A stretch of DNA of 64,000 bases from Lithodes maja (Eukaryota > Arthropoda > Malacostraca > Decapoda > Lithodidae), in NCBI GenBank assembly GCA_037953745.1, contig JBAKBP010007484.1, positions 1-64,000 on the forward strand, written 5' to 3'. Positions 21,273 through 32,707 of the stretch are shown piece by piece (position 1 is the first letter of the stretch; every line of letters starts with the position of its first letter). The position numbers and the translations under genes are program-made. Under the pieces are notes generated by a model that saw only the letters and a list, made by a program, of their open reading frames with translations, was not told where the DNA came from and searched no databases.

Positions 21273-22879
21273 TCATTCATAGTAATGCAAAAACATAGAC
21301 TTGTCTGAAACCAAAAAGGTACTGTACCCAAAACCCTTTTCTTCAAAAACCAACAAAAACACTGAACACAAGAACAAAACACAATTTTCAATGTGGCAAA
21401 AACACTTATGTACTGGAACAATACACAATCCCAAACTTGCAATCCAGTGTTGCAAACCCGTACACCCCCCCCCCCCCCCCCCCGTTGTCATATAAAACAA
21501 AGGAAAAGAACGAGGGACAAGGGGGGAAGACCAGGGATCTTCGCCAGAGCACCAGGAAACACGACCCCCGAGAGCAGCCACCAGCCGAGGGGGTCGAACA
21601 CTGGACACGGAGAGGTAGGAGGAGATGAAGGAATTGATAGAAGACCCACAAAACCGCTGAGGCGAAGGCAGGTAAGGATCGACGTGGCAGGAACCGGAAG
21701 GAGGCAGCAAAGGATCCGACATCGCGCGCAGAACCCCTACAAACAGGGCGACGGGCACGAACGGTCCGACAAACGCGGTGGCCCATCTGCACCCGCGAGA
21801 GCCTCCCACCTGTCCGAGGAGACACCCCCACAGCTGGACCCGAAGGCGGCGCCACAGACGCAACAGAGGAGCGCAAGGCCGACACCGGGCACAACACATG
21901 GCGAGGAACGCCCAAGCCGGAAAGCCTGGACGGCGAAAGGCTGGAAAGCGGGGGCCGCCCTCCCAAGTGTGGCAACAAAAGGAGGGGAGGAGGCGAACGA
22001 GACGCCAGGCAAGGACGGGGAGAAGCGCACGCAGTCCCGGGGCCATGACAATGCCGCAAGGGCAGACACCCGAACCCCAGCGGCCAGAGCGACAAGGAAG
22101 AGCGGACGCCCGAGCAACAGAGCCGGCGTAGCGGCCCTTGTAGACGAGGGTGAAGCCAGAAGGACCAGAGCCCGCCCCAGAACCCACTGCGGAGGGACCA
22201 GGCGCGGAGGAGGACGATCCCGGAAGGCAGCCGGCAGGAAGGAATCCCGCGCCTGTGGCAGAACGACCAGCCCAGCGACGGACCCAAAGAGCCCCCGGAC
22301 GGCAGACAAGGGGGTACGGATAGCGTCGACTCGAAAGCGACGCGTACGGAAGAGGTGAAACAAGGAGCGTAGGACGAGGGAAGAAGAGCCAACAGGCAGG
22401 CGAGTGGCCCGTAGCCACCTAGGAAAAGACCCCCAGCGGGACCCGTAAGGCCCCCAAGGAGAAGACGGCCAGGAACGCTGCAGGAAGTCAGTCAGGACCC
22501 GGCCAGGGCCCGGCCGGGGACCGGGAGCCACCGTGCCACATGAACAAGCACGACGCGAAGGCCAACGAGGCCCGCAGGACCCCAACCGAGCCCAAGTGGA
22601 AGCCGGAGACAGGTAGAGGGACCGGACTCGGGCACCACCGCGGCAACCGGGCGGACCAAGCCCGTGCCGGCCACAGAGGCGCGAGGAGCCAGACGCAGCC
22701 GTGATACAGCCGCAGCCTCGCGAGGACTGGGCACAGCAACAGCGCGTCTGGGGGCGGAAAGATGTAGATCGACCGCCACCTGTACCAGGCCACCATGAAA
22801 GCGGCCGGACCCCCCCCGGAGCGCGAGGCCGGAGGGAGAGGTCCAAAGGCAACCGGCGCGGCACCCCCGATGCGAACAA
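21273..22879 (-). pseudogene. DIRS B tyrosine recombinase, multiply broken
   Basis: The frame 21737-22879 carries the first Arg (AAGVRVSALAAL). An extra C (GCCCGG where A has GCCGG, near 21890) then shifts the frame. The continuation (21406-22392 frame) has ARDVG (21717-21728) in place of the HxxR box, so both the His and the Arg are lost. The shared extra G again separates the Tyr segment (codon 21615-21617). Confidence 0.7.
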
Positions 22880-23640
22880 GGCGACCTCCGGAACACCTCA
22901 GGAAGCCGCGAGGTCGGCGAACACAGTCCGTTGCAACGCCCATTCAACAAGAACGCCCTGCCCCCACGACAGGGCGGCCGCCCACAGGGTGGCAGGCCCG
23001 GGCAGGGAGGAGGCATGCAAGGAGAAGGGGTGCCGGGCCGCGAGGAAGAACAACTCCACCGAGACCCCCAATAGAGTCAACGACCTGGAGGAACCCCCGC
23101 AGAAGGAAAACAGGGGACAGCCTGTCTGAGTGGCGAACCCGAAGGCCACCGACTGACCCCGAAGGGCCAGCGCGTGGACCCGCAGGAAGAACAGAGGAAC
23201 CAACAGTCCGAGGGCATAGACGGGTAAGTGGAGGGAGACCCACCCATCAGCCAGGAAGTGGACGTCCCAGGGTCGATCGGGAACCCCACCCAACCGCGCT
23301 CGACGGATCCGAGGCTACCCAGACCGTCGGCGGGGGGGGCGGACCAGGGCACCGCCGCAGAGAGCGAGCCCGGAGCAACCCAGAGACCGAAGCGTCAGCG
23401 AACGGGACGCAGGAGCGGCAGGAGCCGATCCAGAGGGGCAACGGAAACACCACGGGGCCCATGAGGAGGAGGCGGAGGAGCCAGAGGCTCCCTAAGGAAA
23501 GGGGCAGAGCGGCCCAAAGCAGCGAACCCACGAACGAGTCCCAGAGCCACCCCAGGAGGGAAACCGAGTGCAACACGGCGAAGACTGCGAGACCGACCCA
23601 TGGCACGACACGCGACGGGGTCAAGCGTGAAACGGGAACA

Positions 23641-25218
23641 TCAAAAGGGGAACCCTAACCGTGCGACGGTGCGAACGACTGTGAGGGCGTCACCAACGCA
23701 CAGGCCCAGGGCTTCGGAAACTACCAACCAGTCGGCCAAGGAAAACAGGAGCCGGAGCCCGCTCCTGAGGAGAGGACCCAGAGCCGGCCCCACATGTGCG
23801 GAGAAGACCCGCGGCGCGATGTGGAGACCGAAGGGAAGGCCGGCGAACAGGAACACACGATCGGAAGTCCGAACGGCCAAGAATCGCTGGAAGAGAGGAT
23901 GGAGAGGAACGAGCCAAGACGCATCCTGGAGGGCCAGCGACACAACCCACGACAGAGGGCACAGGGCCAGGCGTACCAGGGGTACCGGCAGCATCCGAAA
24001 CCGTGTGTGCACGACGCGCCTGTTGAGGGCCGACAGAACCACCAACGGTCGCATCGCGTCGCAGTTCGACGACGGGACCAGAAAGACACGGGAGAGGAAA
24101 ACCGGGCGACCGGCGGTCAACTCCCTCGACGCCACCCAGCTCGGGCATGGAAGTGAGCACGTGGGCCACCTCCGAAGAGATGGGCCGGCGTCGGTGACAA
24201 GAGCGGAAAGGGGGCCGAGACGTCCACCACCAGGCGAGACCCCACCGCGCAACCCGCCGCCCCCAACGTCCCTCGCGGCAACCGAGGGGCGCAAGGGCAA
24301 AAACAACCCGAGGGAGCACCCGAGAGGAGGGGAGCGACCCGGTCGGCCAGGCGAGAAGGAGAACAAGGAGTCCGACCCAGAGAACCACACATTGCGTTGA
24401 CGCGGAGGTACCCTCGGTACGGGCCGTGCGGGCACGAGCGCCACGTCGACCCCCCCCCCCCCCCAACCCCAGGCCGGCGCGGGGCAGACCACGTCGAAGG
24501 GCGGCCGGAAGGGGAAGGCCGGCCAGCCCCGACACAGCGGGGATGAAAGGGGCAAGAACAGAAGGGCGAGGCGGAAGCGACGCACTGGCCCGCAACGGCC
24601 CAGGCCAGCGGCCGCGCAAGGCGGCAGCACGTGCAGCAGCACCCCGAAGAGGACCGGCAGAAGGACGGGACTGAGAAGACCCCGCGTGCGACACAGCACG
24701 ACGGTGCGTGACGGAAGCAGGGACCGCAACGACACAGCGTGTCGGCGCGTGGCGGAAGCAGGGGCCGCCGACAGAGAAGCGAGCATACCCAAGCAACCAG
24801 CTGAAAGAACCCCGACGTATATAGAGCAGAGGATAACATATCCAAGGGGGCCGGCCGGCAGAACGAGGACAGCACCGTCGGGCGGCGCCGAGTTGCCGCG
24901 CACAAAATCGCCTTCAGCTCGGGAACCAAAGACATCGCGAGCCGAAGGTGGACCCGCAGAACAAAGTCCAAACCCTCGCGAAGAGCGCCTGGCGCAGACG
25001 CCCCGAAAAGCCGCAGGCGGGGACAGACGGCTGGAGGGAACCGAAAGACAAGACAAGAAGTCCGTCACCCTCTGTCGCAAGGGAAAAACCGTGGCGACAG
25101 AGGCCTGATCCGGGTGAGAGAAGAACGGGGGAGCAAGAGAACAAAGGTCAAGAATGGGCGCGCCCATCCAGGACCAGAACGCGCCGGCCAACCCGCCGAC
25201 AGACACAAGAGGAGGCAA
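23641..25218 (-). pseudogene. DIRS B reverse transcriptase with FSLADW active site
   Basis: A 525-residue frame ends in the RT block (RVVHTRFRMLPVPL, LALQDASWLVPLHP, LPFGLHIAPRVFSAHV, FSLADWLVV at about 23720-23745). One catalytic Asp position is Ala and the other Asp remains, unlike copy A where both are gone. The frame stops at LGFPF, and the rest of Pol follows in other frames. Confidence 0.7.
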
Positions 25219-25236
25219 AAGCAGGGACGACCCCAG

Positions 25237-25261
25237 TCCAACGTCAAGGCTAGGAACCTAA
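25237..25261 (+). repeat. Fragment of the element's own ITR inside DIRS B
   Basis: TCCAACGTCAAGGCTA, two unmatched bases and AACCTAA reproduce a stretch of the terminal repeat (as at 20660-20684) inside the coding region. Copy A lacks these bases at the same place, and copy C has them at 34767-34791. Confidence 0.75.
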
Positions 25262-26403
25262 GGGAGGGACCGAAGGAGAGCCGTCGACGGAACGGCGTGA
25301 AGGCGAAGGCCACAACAAACCAGGCCTCCAAGGGGAGAGGGCGACCGAGCATGACGGCGAAGCCAGGCGTACCGGCGTCGCACAAACCCGGCCCATAGGA
25401 GGACCGACCCGGCAACACAGCCAGGGACTGAACAGCCGGAAGGAGGGCAGTGCGGCGAAGTCTGACCAGAGCGTAGGCCTGCAGAAGGGAGCGGGACCGT
25501 AGCAGGGGTAGGAATGGCGAGGCGCTGAGGTTGAGGCACCGCCAAGAAGCGCGAGAAGAGGGAGGCAGCCAACGACGCCAAGCACCCGTCGAAGTGTGAC
25601 ACAACCCAGCCCTGCAAAGCCAACAATCGAACCGAGAGAGGAGACCCCCCCCCCACCCCCCCCCCCCCACCCAGAAGGGTCGGCCCGCAGGGACAAGCGT
25701 GAGCGGGAGCGAGACCCACGACACGAACCAGCAGCGCCGCGGCCCAAGGAAGGCGAGCGGCGACGGCCGTGTCGCCGTAGAGGGACCTGTCCCCGAACAC
25801 GAACGGCCGAGGGGGAAACAGCACCAACCCCCTCTTCCAGCAACACGACAGCTCCCGAGAAAAGGGGGACCCCGAAACCTCACCGAGGCAAGAGGAGGGG
25901 CACCCCCCAGGCGAGACGGGAAGTGAAGGGCAGGAAGAGAAGAAGGAGGAGGAGCAGGACGACGGGAGGGGGAAGGCCGGACGGGTGAAAGGAGGCCAGA
26001 AGGAGCCGCGGGGGGAAACAGAGCAAGGACCCCCGGGGCTGAGAGAACATGGCGGCCCGACACCGAGGCGGAGGAGGGAGGGACCCCCACCGCGGGACGA
26101 GACCGTGAAGGAAGAAGAGGCACGGAAGTAGGTGAAGTAGGAGAAGCAACGACACCCAGGCGGACCCTCCTGGACAGAGTAGGAGGGAGCAGAGGGCCAG
26201 CGACAGCACGAACAACCGCGCGCGGAGAGGACAACGTAAGAGGAAGTCGGCTGGGCTAGAAAAGCGGGCGGAAGGGAGGAGAGCCCCTATCCTTAGAGGC
26301 CAGGGGAGGGCGCATAGGAGCAGAGCCGCCAACCCCGGCCTCAGGGCGAGAACCAAGACGAGGGCGACGGGCGACGTCAAGGCGATCAGGAGGACGACGA
26401 GGG

Positions 26404-26680
26404 GCAGTAGCGAGGCGAGCGAGAGCGTGGAGGCTTAGGTTGACCAGTAGCGGAGGGGAACCATATGATACCCAGCTCGCCTTGCACCATTGGTGCCAAC
26501 CCCAGACGGGACGACACAACGTTGTCCACGAAGACCAGGGACCAATTTACAGCTAGGTGAACTGAGGCTAACACATGAAAGGAGACAAGCCCAATCCGTC
26601 ACTGCCCGGTCAGGGAGTGAACCCCCGACCCCTCGTGTGTGAGACGAGAGCTCCACCTACGAGGCTACGGGCTGTGTAGA
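26404..26680 (-). mobile_element. tRNA-headed SINE inside DIRS B
   Basis: On the minus strand 26672-26604 folds as a tRNA: acceptor GCCCG/CGGGC, anticodon stem CTCGT/ACGAG with a 7-base loop (CTCACAC, anticodon CAC if read normally), and T-arm box GGTTCACTCCC. Downstream comes a SINE-like body with CACCTAGCTGTAAATTGG. The outer limits are set by where B stops matching A. Confidence 0.65.
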
Positions 26681-27306
26681 ACGGCCGGCAGTCGGGTCAG
26701 GGATACCCAGGGTGACGCGGAACCGGGCGGCAACAAAGGCCGGGGAACGGCGGCCCACAGGCCCAAAGTGGCGTGAGACCATCGGCCACACCGACGGAAG
26801 GGAAGCAGCGCCGCCGAGGAACCAGGGCCATGGAGCAGCACAACCACCAGGGCCAGACACGGGCCACACAGAGCAGGGAGGTAGGCCGTAGAGGACACAA
26901 AGAGCGAGTGGCGCAAGCAGGACATGTGGCTCACCAAGCAAGGGGAGCGACAACCAAGGCGAAAGCAAAGCAGCCGACCAGCACGAGAAGAACACACACC
27001 AGAATCAGCACGTCGAAGGTGTAAGTGGAGAGAATGTCCAAGAATAACCAGGGAAGGAGCATGGGGAAACAGGAACACACATGCAAACAGGGAGCTGTAC
27101 TCACCCTAAACCGGGAGCACAGAGGTAGGTGAGGAGGGCGGCCGAGGCGGAAGAGCACCAGCAGAACCTGCAAAGATGGAGAAAGTGTTAACCACCACTC
27201 AACATCTTACATGCAGGGCCTATAACACCAGGAAAGTGCATACACCAATATAGTATCAGGCAACAATATGACACAAAAAAGGGTCAACAGTGAAAGCCAA
27301 CTATAA

Positions 27307-27449
27307 CCGCAAATTTGCGGGCCAATGGAGGTAGATCCGTACCGACACAAACCCCCCACATCGTCACGCGACCCCCCAGCGATCTCCGCAAATTTGCGGG
27401 GAGCCGAAACGACCCAGAGGGCCGAATCGAGCACACCGCAAATTTGCGG
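27307..27449. promoter_or_regulatory. DIRS B palindrome triplet
   Basis: CCGCAAATTTGCGG is present at 27307-27320, 27386-27399 and 27436-27449, with spacing identical to that in copy A (79 and 50 bases). Confidence 0.7.
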
Positions 27450-28756
27450 GACCTGCCAAGAGGGCCCGGTGCCGAACAAGCGAGAGGGGCGTCTAGGAAA
27501 ACCAAAAAAGGCCGGCAAACAAGCGTCAACTCCTTATGAACTCCAAGCGAAGATGACCGTGACCATCTAGCTGAGCAGTGTCTTCCTTGATAATATCCTG
27601 ACTCGACCGGTCAAGGGAGAGGCAAGGAAGGCACACCAGGGGAGAGGAGGCACATACCCTGGGAACCACCCAACCCACAGAGATAGAGCAAAGCCCATGA
27701 GGAGAAGTGGCAGGTTGGGTGGTTTGGCACAACAGGGGCCCCCGTGGGGTACCCCAGGATTGGGCAAAAGTGATGAAAGGATGGAGGTGAAAACAGGAAG
27801 GGAAACACAAAAAACCAGTAATGAAACTGGTGAGAAAAAGGGTGGCCTAGCCGCGAGTAGAGAATGTGTCAGGGGCGAAAAAACCCTGTGGAGTGAGGGA
27901 GAGGCCCCCGTGGGGTACCTCTGGGTATCACGAACCACTAAGCGCCCAGGCCCTTGAGACACAGTGAAGGCTCGAAAGGGGGGACTCGGGAATAACGCTA
28001 GTTATGCGGCTGACACAAACTCTACAAACAGCACCGCCACCACGAAATCTCAGGTTGTGAACCAACTGTACACCTAGGCTATGAAAAAATGAGAACTCAT
28101 AAGGGCATAGCAATTCCTGAATGATAAACAAGCTAGGCTAATTGAAGCTAAAAGCTAAACTATGCCCAGACTAACAGGAAAAAAGAATATGAAAAGAGAA
28201 AGAATGAAAACATATAGACGGGGAACGCCAAGCGCCCCCGTACCTTCGGTAGCTATTTCCACACGCGTCTCCATTAAACACACTGAGGAGCCCATTTAGG
28301 TGTGTCCTAGATCACGTAACATCTGTCTAGCAAAAAGAAGGCCAGAAAAGCCGAAACGAACCTAAAACAGGGTGAATTGAAGGAGCACAACAAAAGCGGA
28401 CTCAATCAATGGAGGCGCGTGAAAAAATGATAACAAGAGAGGGTCGCTCATGCGCACGTTCGACAGGGATCGGCGCATGACGGAACACGGGATGGGCCTT
28501 GAGCGGTAACTAAGGTAAACCCCTTTTTCTTCTCTTCTAATGCTTTTTTCACCTTCGGTGGTAGTTTTGGTTAATGTACAACGTCTCCTAGAGCAAGATA
28601 AGGAGTAGACTCTAGACGTTTTCTTTTTAACCGCGGTTGGAATGACGACATAGCAGTCAAAATAGACAAGTCGTCATTGCAATTAGGTTAATAGCCTTGA
28701 CGTTGGATTTGCCAAGACTACTAACAAATAATTTTAATCAAGCATTTTTAAAGTGA

Positions 28757-29584
28757 AGTTTCTTGTATAACCTCTGCTTACTTTGTGTCTGTTTGTATTC
28801 ATTGTTTATCTTTTTCTATTATTAATATTGATGATTTTTTTAAAATTAATTGTTCTTGTTAAAAGAGTACTCTTTGTTTAAATCTGTTGTTACTTTTTCC
28901 TATTTAGTAATCATTTGTCTTTATATTACAGTATATCTATTCATTGTCGATAGTATCAATTGCTTGCTGTTGCGATTTCCTTAGTTTATTTGTACGATAA
29001 ATATAGGTTATTTGTAGGGTAGTTATTGATAGGGGTCACTTGAGGCATGCTATGCTTACAGGTACAGTACCTACCCGATAGCACTATCGTTAGTGAGTGC
29101 TATATATTTTTTTTTTTTTTTGTAATATTATATATCTTATCAATATTTGTATTTTGTACTATTGTTAATGTCTTGTCAAGTTGCAAATTTGATTTTAAAT
29201 GAACATTTTAACACTAATTGTAGTTTCTTTTATTCATGCAGAGTTTAGTAATATTTGCCAGAACGTCCCAGACTTCCCAAATTGACTAATTCCCTGAACG
29301 TGACGATAGTGCGTTGTTATGTGTGCAATTAGTTAGCTTGGGAACCAGATTAACTTGCTCATGTAGTAATGTACACCCTATGTGGGGGATTGTGTTCTTT
29401 CATTTCATAAATTTTATTTTAGTAAGCGTTGTTTCCACATAGCGATTTTGATATTTTGTTTTGACTTTATACTGTATTGTCTTTGTCCCAGTTTTGGTTT
29501 GACTTTGTTTGCAAGTTTTACATTTTAATTAATATATGTTTTATTATTACACTTTTATGCCAAACATCTGGGATTCTCTCCTCT
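28757..29584 (+). other. AT-rich sequence after the Penelope-like RT
   Basis: No gene is visible. The first part may be the 3' UTR of the Penelope-like element and the rest is intronic. It includes a T-rich run near 29108. Confidence 0.4.
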
Positions 29585-30000
29585 TTAATGATGGGAGTTA
29601 ATTAGCTCACTGACCAGTGTCACTCTAATGTCACCTGAGGGTTTTATCATCTCAGCGACAATGCTTGAGTACCCTGCAGCTTTTCCGTCCTTAATTGCAT
29701 TAATTGTGCTGCTTACAACAGCTGGTGCTATCAATGGGGGTGGGGCTAGATATTGGCTTTTCGTTACTAAGCTGCTCCTTATTCCACTCAAACTCCTTTT
29801 TGAGTAATCGTCCATAGAGTACGTTTAAAAATAGATTTGACCGGTATGAGACTGTTAGACGGAGAAGAGGCACCCTTTATGAGCACTGACTCCCATGCCT
29901 CTTTAACTATCACTAGGTAAGCAATCACTAGGTCACTAGGTAAGTACCTTCCAAGCTTCTCTGATTTCTTTGGCAACATAAGCAATTGCCCCATTATCAT
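29585..30000 (-). pseudogene. Degenerate LINE RT remnant
   Basis: The frame 29585-29815 contains INAIKDGKAAGYSSIVAEMIKPSGD, which resembles the start of a LINE RT domain (A-G-x-S-x-x-x-A-E-x-I/L-K). The adjacent frame to 30000 may belong to the same element. It lies just upstream of exon 2 of the host gene. Confidence 0.5.
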
Positions 30001-30100
30001 TCCTATTTCTCTTGGACATCTAAATCAATGAACCAGCTATATCTCTTATTATGTACAGTATATTGTATTTCTAAATCGATCAACTCTTTCCACCAATCAG

Positions 30101-30312
30101 ACGCCGTATTCCGATTCATCGACACCGCACTCGCCAAATTCCCGACAAATGCCTCGGCGAAGATGACCTGGGGTGACGGGACGCCGGACGAGGTGCTGCC
30201 CTTCACTGCATCCCCTGAACCCACCGTCACCCACAAGTACACCAAGGACGGGAAATTCGACGTCACCGCCTACATCTACAACGTCGTGTCGGGGGAGACC
30301 GTTACATGCAAG
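30101..30312 (+). CDS. Host-gene exon completing a PKD repeat
   Basis: After the acceptor (CCACCAATCAG) two bases complete the codon left open by the exon ending at 7260, and 70 codons follow to a donor (TGCAAG/gtgggt) in phase 0. The peptide has the PKD hallmarks MTWGDGTPDE, then THKYTKDGKFDVTAYIYNVVS. Its high GC content and codon regularity contrast with the surrounding AT-rich intron. It lies alone in the loop between the inverted DIRS copies B and C. No further exon of this gene was recognised up to the end of the window, so the next intron would exceed 33 kb. Confidence 0.8.
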
Positions 30313-30340
30313 GTGGGTGGGGAGCGATTGATAGATTTGT

Positions 30341-30891
30341 ACATAGGTTGTTGTTGTTGTTCCCCAAGCTGCCTGGCCGAACAGCCCCAAGGCCCTGAGC
30401 AAGGCCAAGGCCATAACCGAGCGCCCCCACAGAACCCTCCCCGCCGACCACAATAAAGCCTGGGTGACCGAAGCCACTCCATGGCGGGGAGCTGAGGAGG
30501 GTGCGGAAATGCCCGGGAAACCAAAGCCCCACCCAGGGCCCTGTGTCCCTCAGCAATTATGAAGAGAAAGTTGAGGGGCAAGGGAAAAATGTGACGCTTT
30601 GGCTTCCAATCTTGGTAGATTGGGAGGTCAATCCACGTTAGAGACGCCGTCACTTGAGATCTAGAAAATATATAAGTAAAAGGAACAGTCAGAGTAAGCT
30701 ATGGGTATGGCAGAGATTGCTCAGTTCTCACTCTGATAGACCAGCCCATCACCACATGACTAGAACCCAATCCTCTCAGCATCAGCTAGGAAAGGCCCTA
30801 GAAAGCCGCCTTTGGCGGGGGGGATAGCTCCCCTATTTCAACCCTTTTCGGGGTTGGGCACCCGCCGTGTCGGGGGTTGGGCACCCACCTA
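30341..30891 (-). mobile_element. SINE-like element with (AAC)n tail, longer copy
   Basis: It starts 28 bases after the exon 2 donor. Its 410 bp core matches the elements at 8778 and 53977, but it extends about 130 bp further 5' (30760-30891), through a tandem GGGTTGGGCACCC stretch. A likely duplication tgtacatagg flanks this longer unit, suggesting the other copies are 5'-truncated. Confidence 0.65.
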
Positions 30892-30978
30892 TGTACATAG
30901 GTAAATATATACAGTAGATAAAGTTATACTGTAAATAAACAAAAAAATAGACATAGGGATAGATTGATAGATTTGTAC

Positions 30979-31284
30979 ATAGGTTGTTGTTGTAGTTCCC
31001 CAGACTGTCTGGTAGACTGTATATAGGTTGTTGTTGTAGTTCCCCAGACTGTCTGGTAGACTGTATATAGGTAGTTGTTGTAGTTCCCCAGACTGTCTGG
31101 TAGACTGTATATAGGTTGTTGTTGTAGTTCCCCAGACTGTCTGGTAGACTGTATATAGGTTGTTGTTGTAGTTCCCCAGACTGTCTGGTAGACTGTATAT
31201 AGGTTCTTGTTGTAGTTCCCCAGACTGTCTGGTAGACTGTATATAGGTTGTTGTTGTAGTTCCCCAGACTGTCTGGTAGACTGT
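30979..31284 (+). repeat. 44 bp tandem repeat, about seven units
   Basis: The unit reads GTTGTTGTTGTAGTTCCCCA then GACTGTCTGGTAGACTGTATATAG, with single-base variants. It resembles the reverse complement of the LINE-X/SINE 3' end (GTTGTTG..GTTCCC..GCCTGG), from which it may have arisen. DIRS copy C begins inside the last unit. Confidence 0.9.
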
Positions 31285-32564
31285 ATTTGTTAGTAGTCTT
31301 GGCAAATCCAACGTCAAGGCTATTAACCTAATTGCAATGACGACTTGTCTATTTTGACTGCTATGTCGTCATTCCAACCGCGGTTAAAAAGAAAACGTCT
31401 AGAGTCTACTCCTTATCTTGCTCTAGGAGACGTTGTACATTAACCAAAACTACCACCGAAGGTGAAAAAAGCATTAGAAGAGAAGAAAAAGGGGTTTACC
31501 TTAGTTACCGCTCAAGGCCCATCCCGTGTTCCGTCATGCGCCGATCCCTGTCGAACGTGCGCATGAGCGACCCTCTCTTGTTATCATTTTTTCACGCGCC
31601 TCCATTGATTGAGTCCGCTTTTGTTGTGCTCCTTCAATTCACCCTGTTTTAGGTTCGTTTCGGCTTTTCTGGCCTTCTTTTTGCTAGACAGATGTTACGT
31701 GATCTAGGACACACCTAAATGGGCTCCTCAGTGTGTTTAATGGAGACGCGTGTGGAAATAGCTACCGAAGGTACGGGGGCGCTTGGCGTTCCCCGTCTAT
31801 GTGTTTTCATTCTTTCTCTTTTCATATTCTTTTTTCCTGTTAGTCTGGGCATAGTTTAGCTTTTAGCTTCAATTAGCCTAGCTTGTTTATCATTCAGGAA
31901 TTGCTATGCCCTTATGAGTTCTCATTTTTTCATAGCCTAGGTGTACAGTTGGTTCACAACCTGAGATTTCGTGGTGGCGGTGCTGTTTGTAGAGTTTGTG
32001 TCAGCCGCATAACTAGCGTTATTCCCGAGTCCCCCCTTTCGAGCCTTCACTGTGTCTCAAGGGCCTGGGCGCTTAGTGGTTCGTGATACCCAGAGGTACC
32101 CCACGGGGGCCTCTCCCTCACTCCACAGGGTTTTTTCGCCCCTGACACATTCTCTACTCGCGGCTAGGCCACCCTTTTTCTCACCAGTTTCATTACTGGT
32201 TTTTTGTGTTTCCCTTCCTGTTTTCACCTCCATCCTTTCATCACTTTTGCCCAATCCTGGGGTACCCCACGGGGGCCCCTGTTGTGCCAAACCACCCAAC
32301 CTGCCACTTCTCCTCATGGGCTTTGCTCTATCTCTGTGGGTTGGGTGGTTCCCAGGGTATGTGCCTCCTCTCCCCTGGTGTGCCTTCCTTGCCTCTCCCT
32401 TGACCGGTCGAGTCAGGATATTATCAAGGAAGACACTGCTCAGCTAGATGGTCACGGTCATCTTCGCTTGGAGTTCATAAGGAGTTGACGCTTGTTTGCC
32501 GGCCTTTTTTGGTTTTCCTAGACGCCCCTCTCGCTTGTTCGGCACCGGGCCCTCTTGGCAGGTC

Positions 32565-32707
32565 CCGCAAATTTGCGGTGTGCTCGATTCGGCCCTCTGG
32601 GTCGTTTCGGCTCCCCGCAAATTTGCGGAGATCGCTGGGGGGTCGCGTGACGATGTGGGGGGTTTGTGTCGGTACGGATCTACCTCCATTGGCCCGCAAA
32701 TTTGCGG
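32565..32707. promoter_or_regulatory. DIRS C palindrome triplet
   Basis: CCGCAAATTTGCGG lies at 32565-32578, 32615-32628 and 32694-32707, about 1.3-1.4 kb inside the left end and upstream of the Gag-like region. Confidence 0.7.

Larger units (their letters stand above)
25065..27180 (-). pseudogene. DIRS B Gag-like region
   Basis: A Pro/Ser-rich frame (25065-26234, 389 residues) begins after a stop that separates it from an upstream piece in the same frame (26256-26519) overlapping the SINE insertion. No known domain is visible; the assignment is by position. Confidence 0.35.
20590..28729 (-). mobile_element. DIRS-like retrotransposon, copy B (8.14 kb)
   Basis: It has the same architecture and orientation as copy A: left ITR at 28430-28729, right ITR at 20590-20938. 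There is no target-site duplication, and the Penelope frame is continuous across it. Differences from its near twin C include a 10-base deletion near 26809, poly-C length changes and scattered single bases. Confidence 0.9.
19505..28756 (+). pseudogene. Penelope-like element RT, split by DIRS copy B eight codons before its stop
   Basis: An open frame begins at about 19505 (NPNYPYKYRFIAG), with the first Met at 19639. It shows SFDFSTLYTNLPL, GIPMGGNASPIIADLFL, catalytic RYIDDIL and the distal block INFPFPSSN, SQLIRFCKICTKVDDF typical of Penelope-like RTs. At 20589 an Asn codon ends exactly where DIRS B begins. The host frame resumes at 28730 and reads eight codons to a TGA at 28754-28756. There is no GIY-YIG endonuclease after the RT. 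Families with this RT style are reported to carry it N-terminally, which would be missing here by 5' truncation. Confidence 0.8.
7261..30100 (+). other. 22.8 kb phase-1 intron of the PKD-repeat gene, filled with nested transposons
   Basis: Donor GTCGGT at 7261 and acceptor CCACCAATCAG ending at 30100 fit in phase (G + AC = one codon). The intron holds a Tc1-like nest (7703-18490), a LINE RT fragment (18968-19474), a Penelope-like element split by DIRS copy B (19505-28756) and LINE debris (29585-30000). The first 440 bases and 18490-18967 show no recognised element. Short GC-rich exons inside it cannot be excluded but none was seen. Confidence 0.7.

Noticed and set aside
30979..31284. CRISPR-like regular array
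   Set aside because: The whole 44 bp unit repeats, with no unique spacers, and the genome is eukaryotic.
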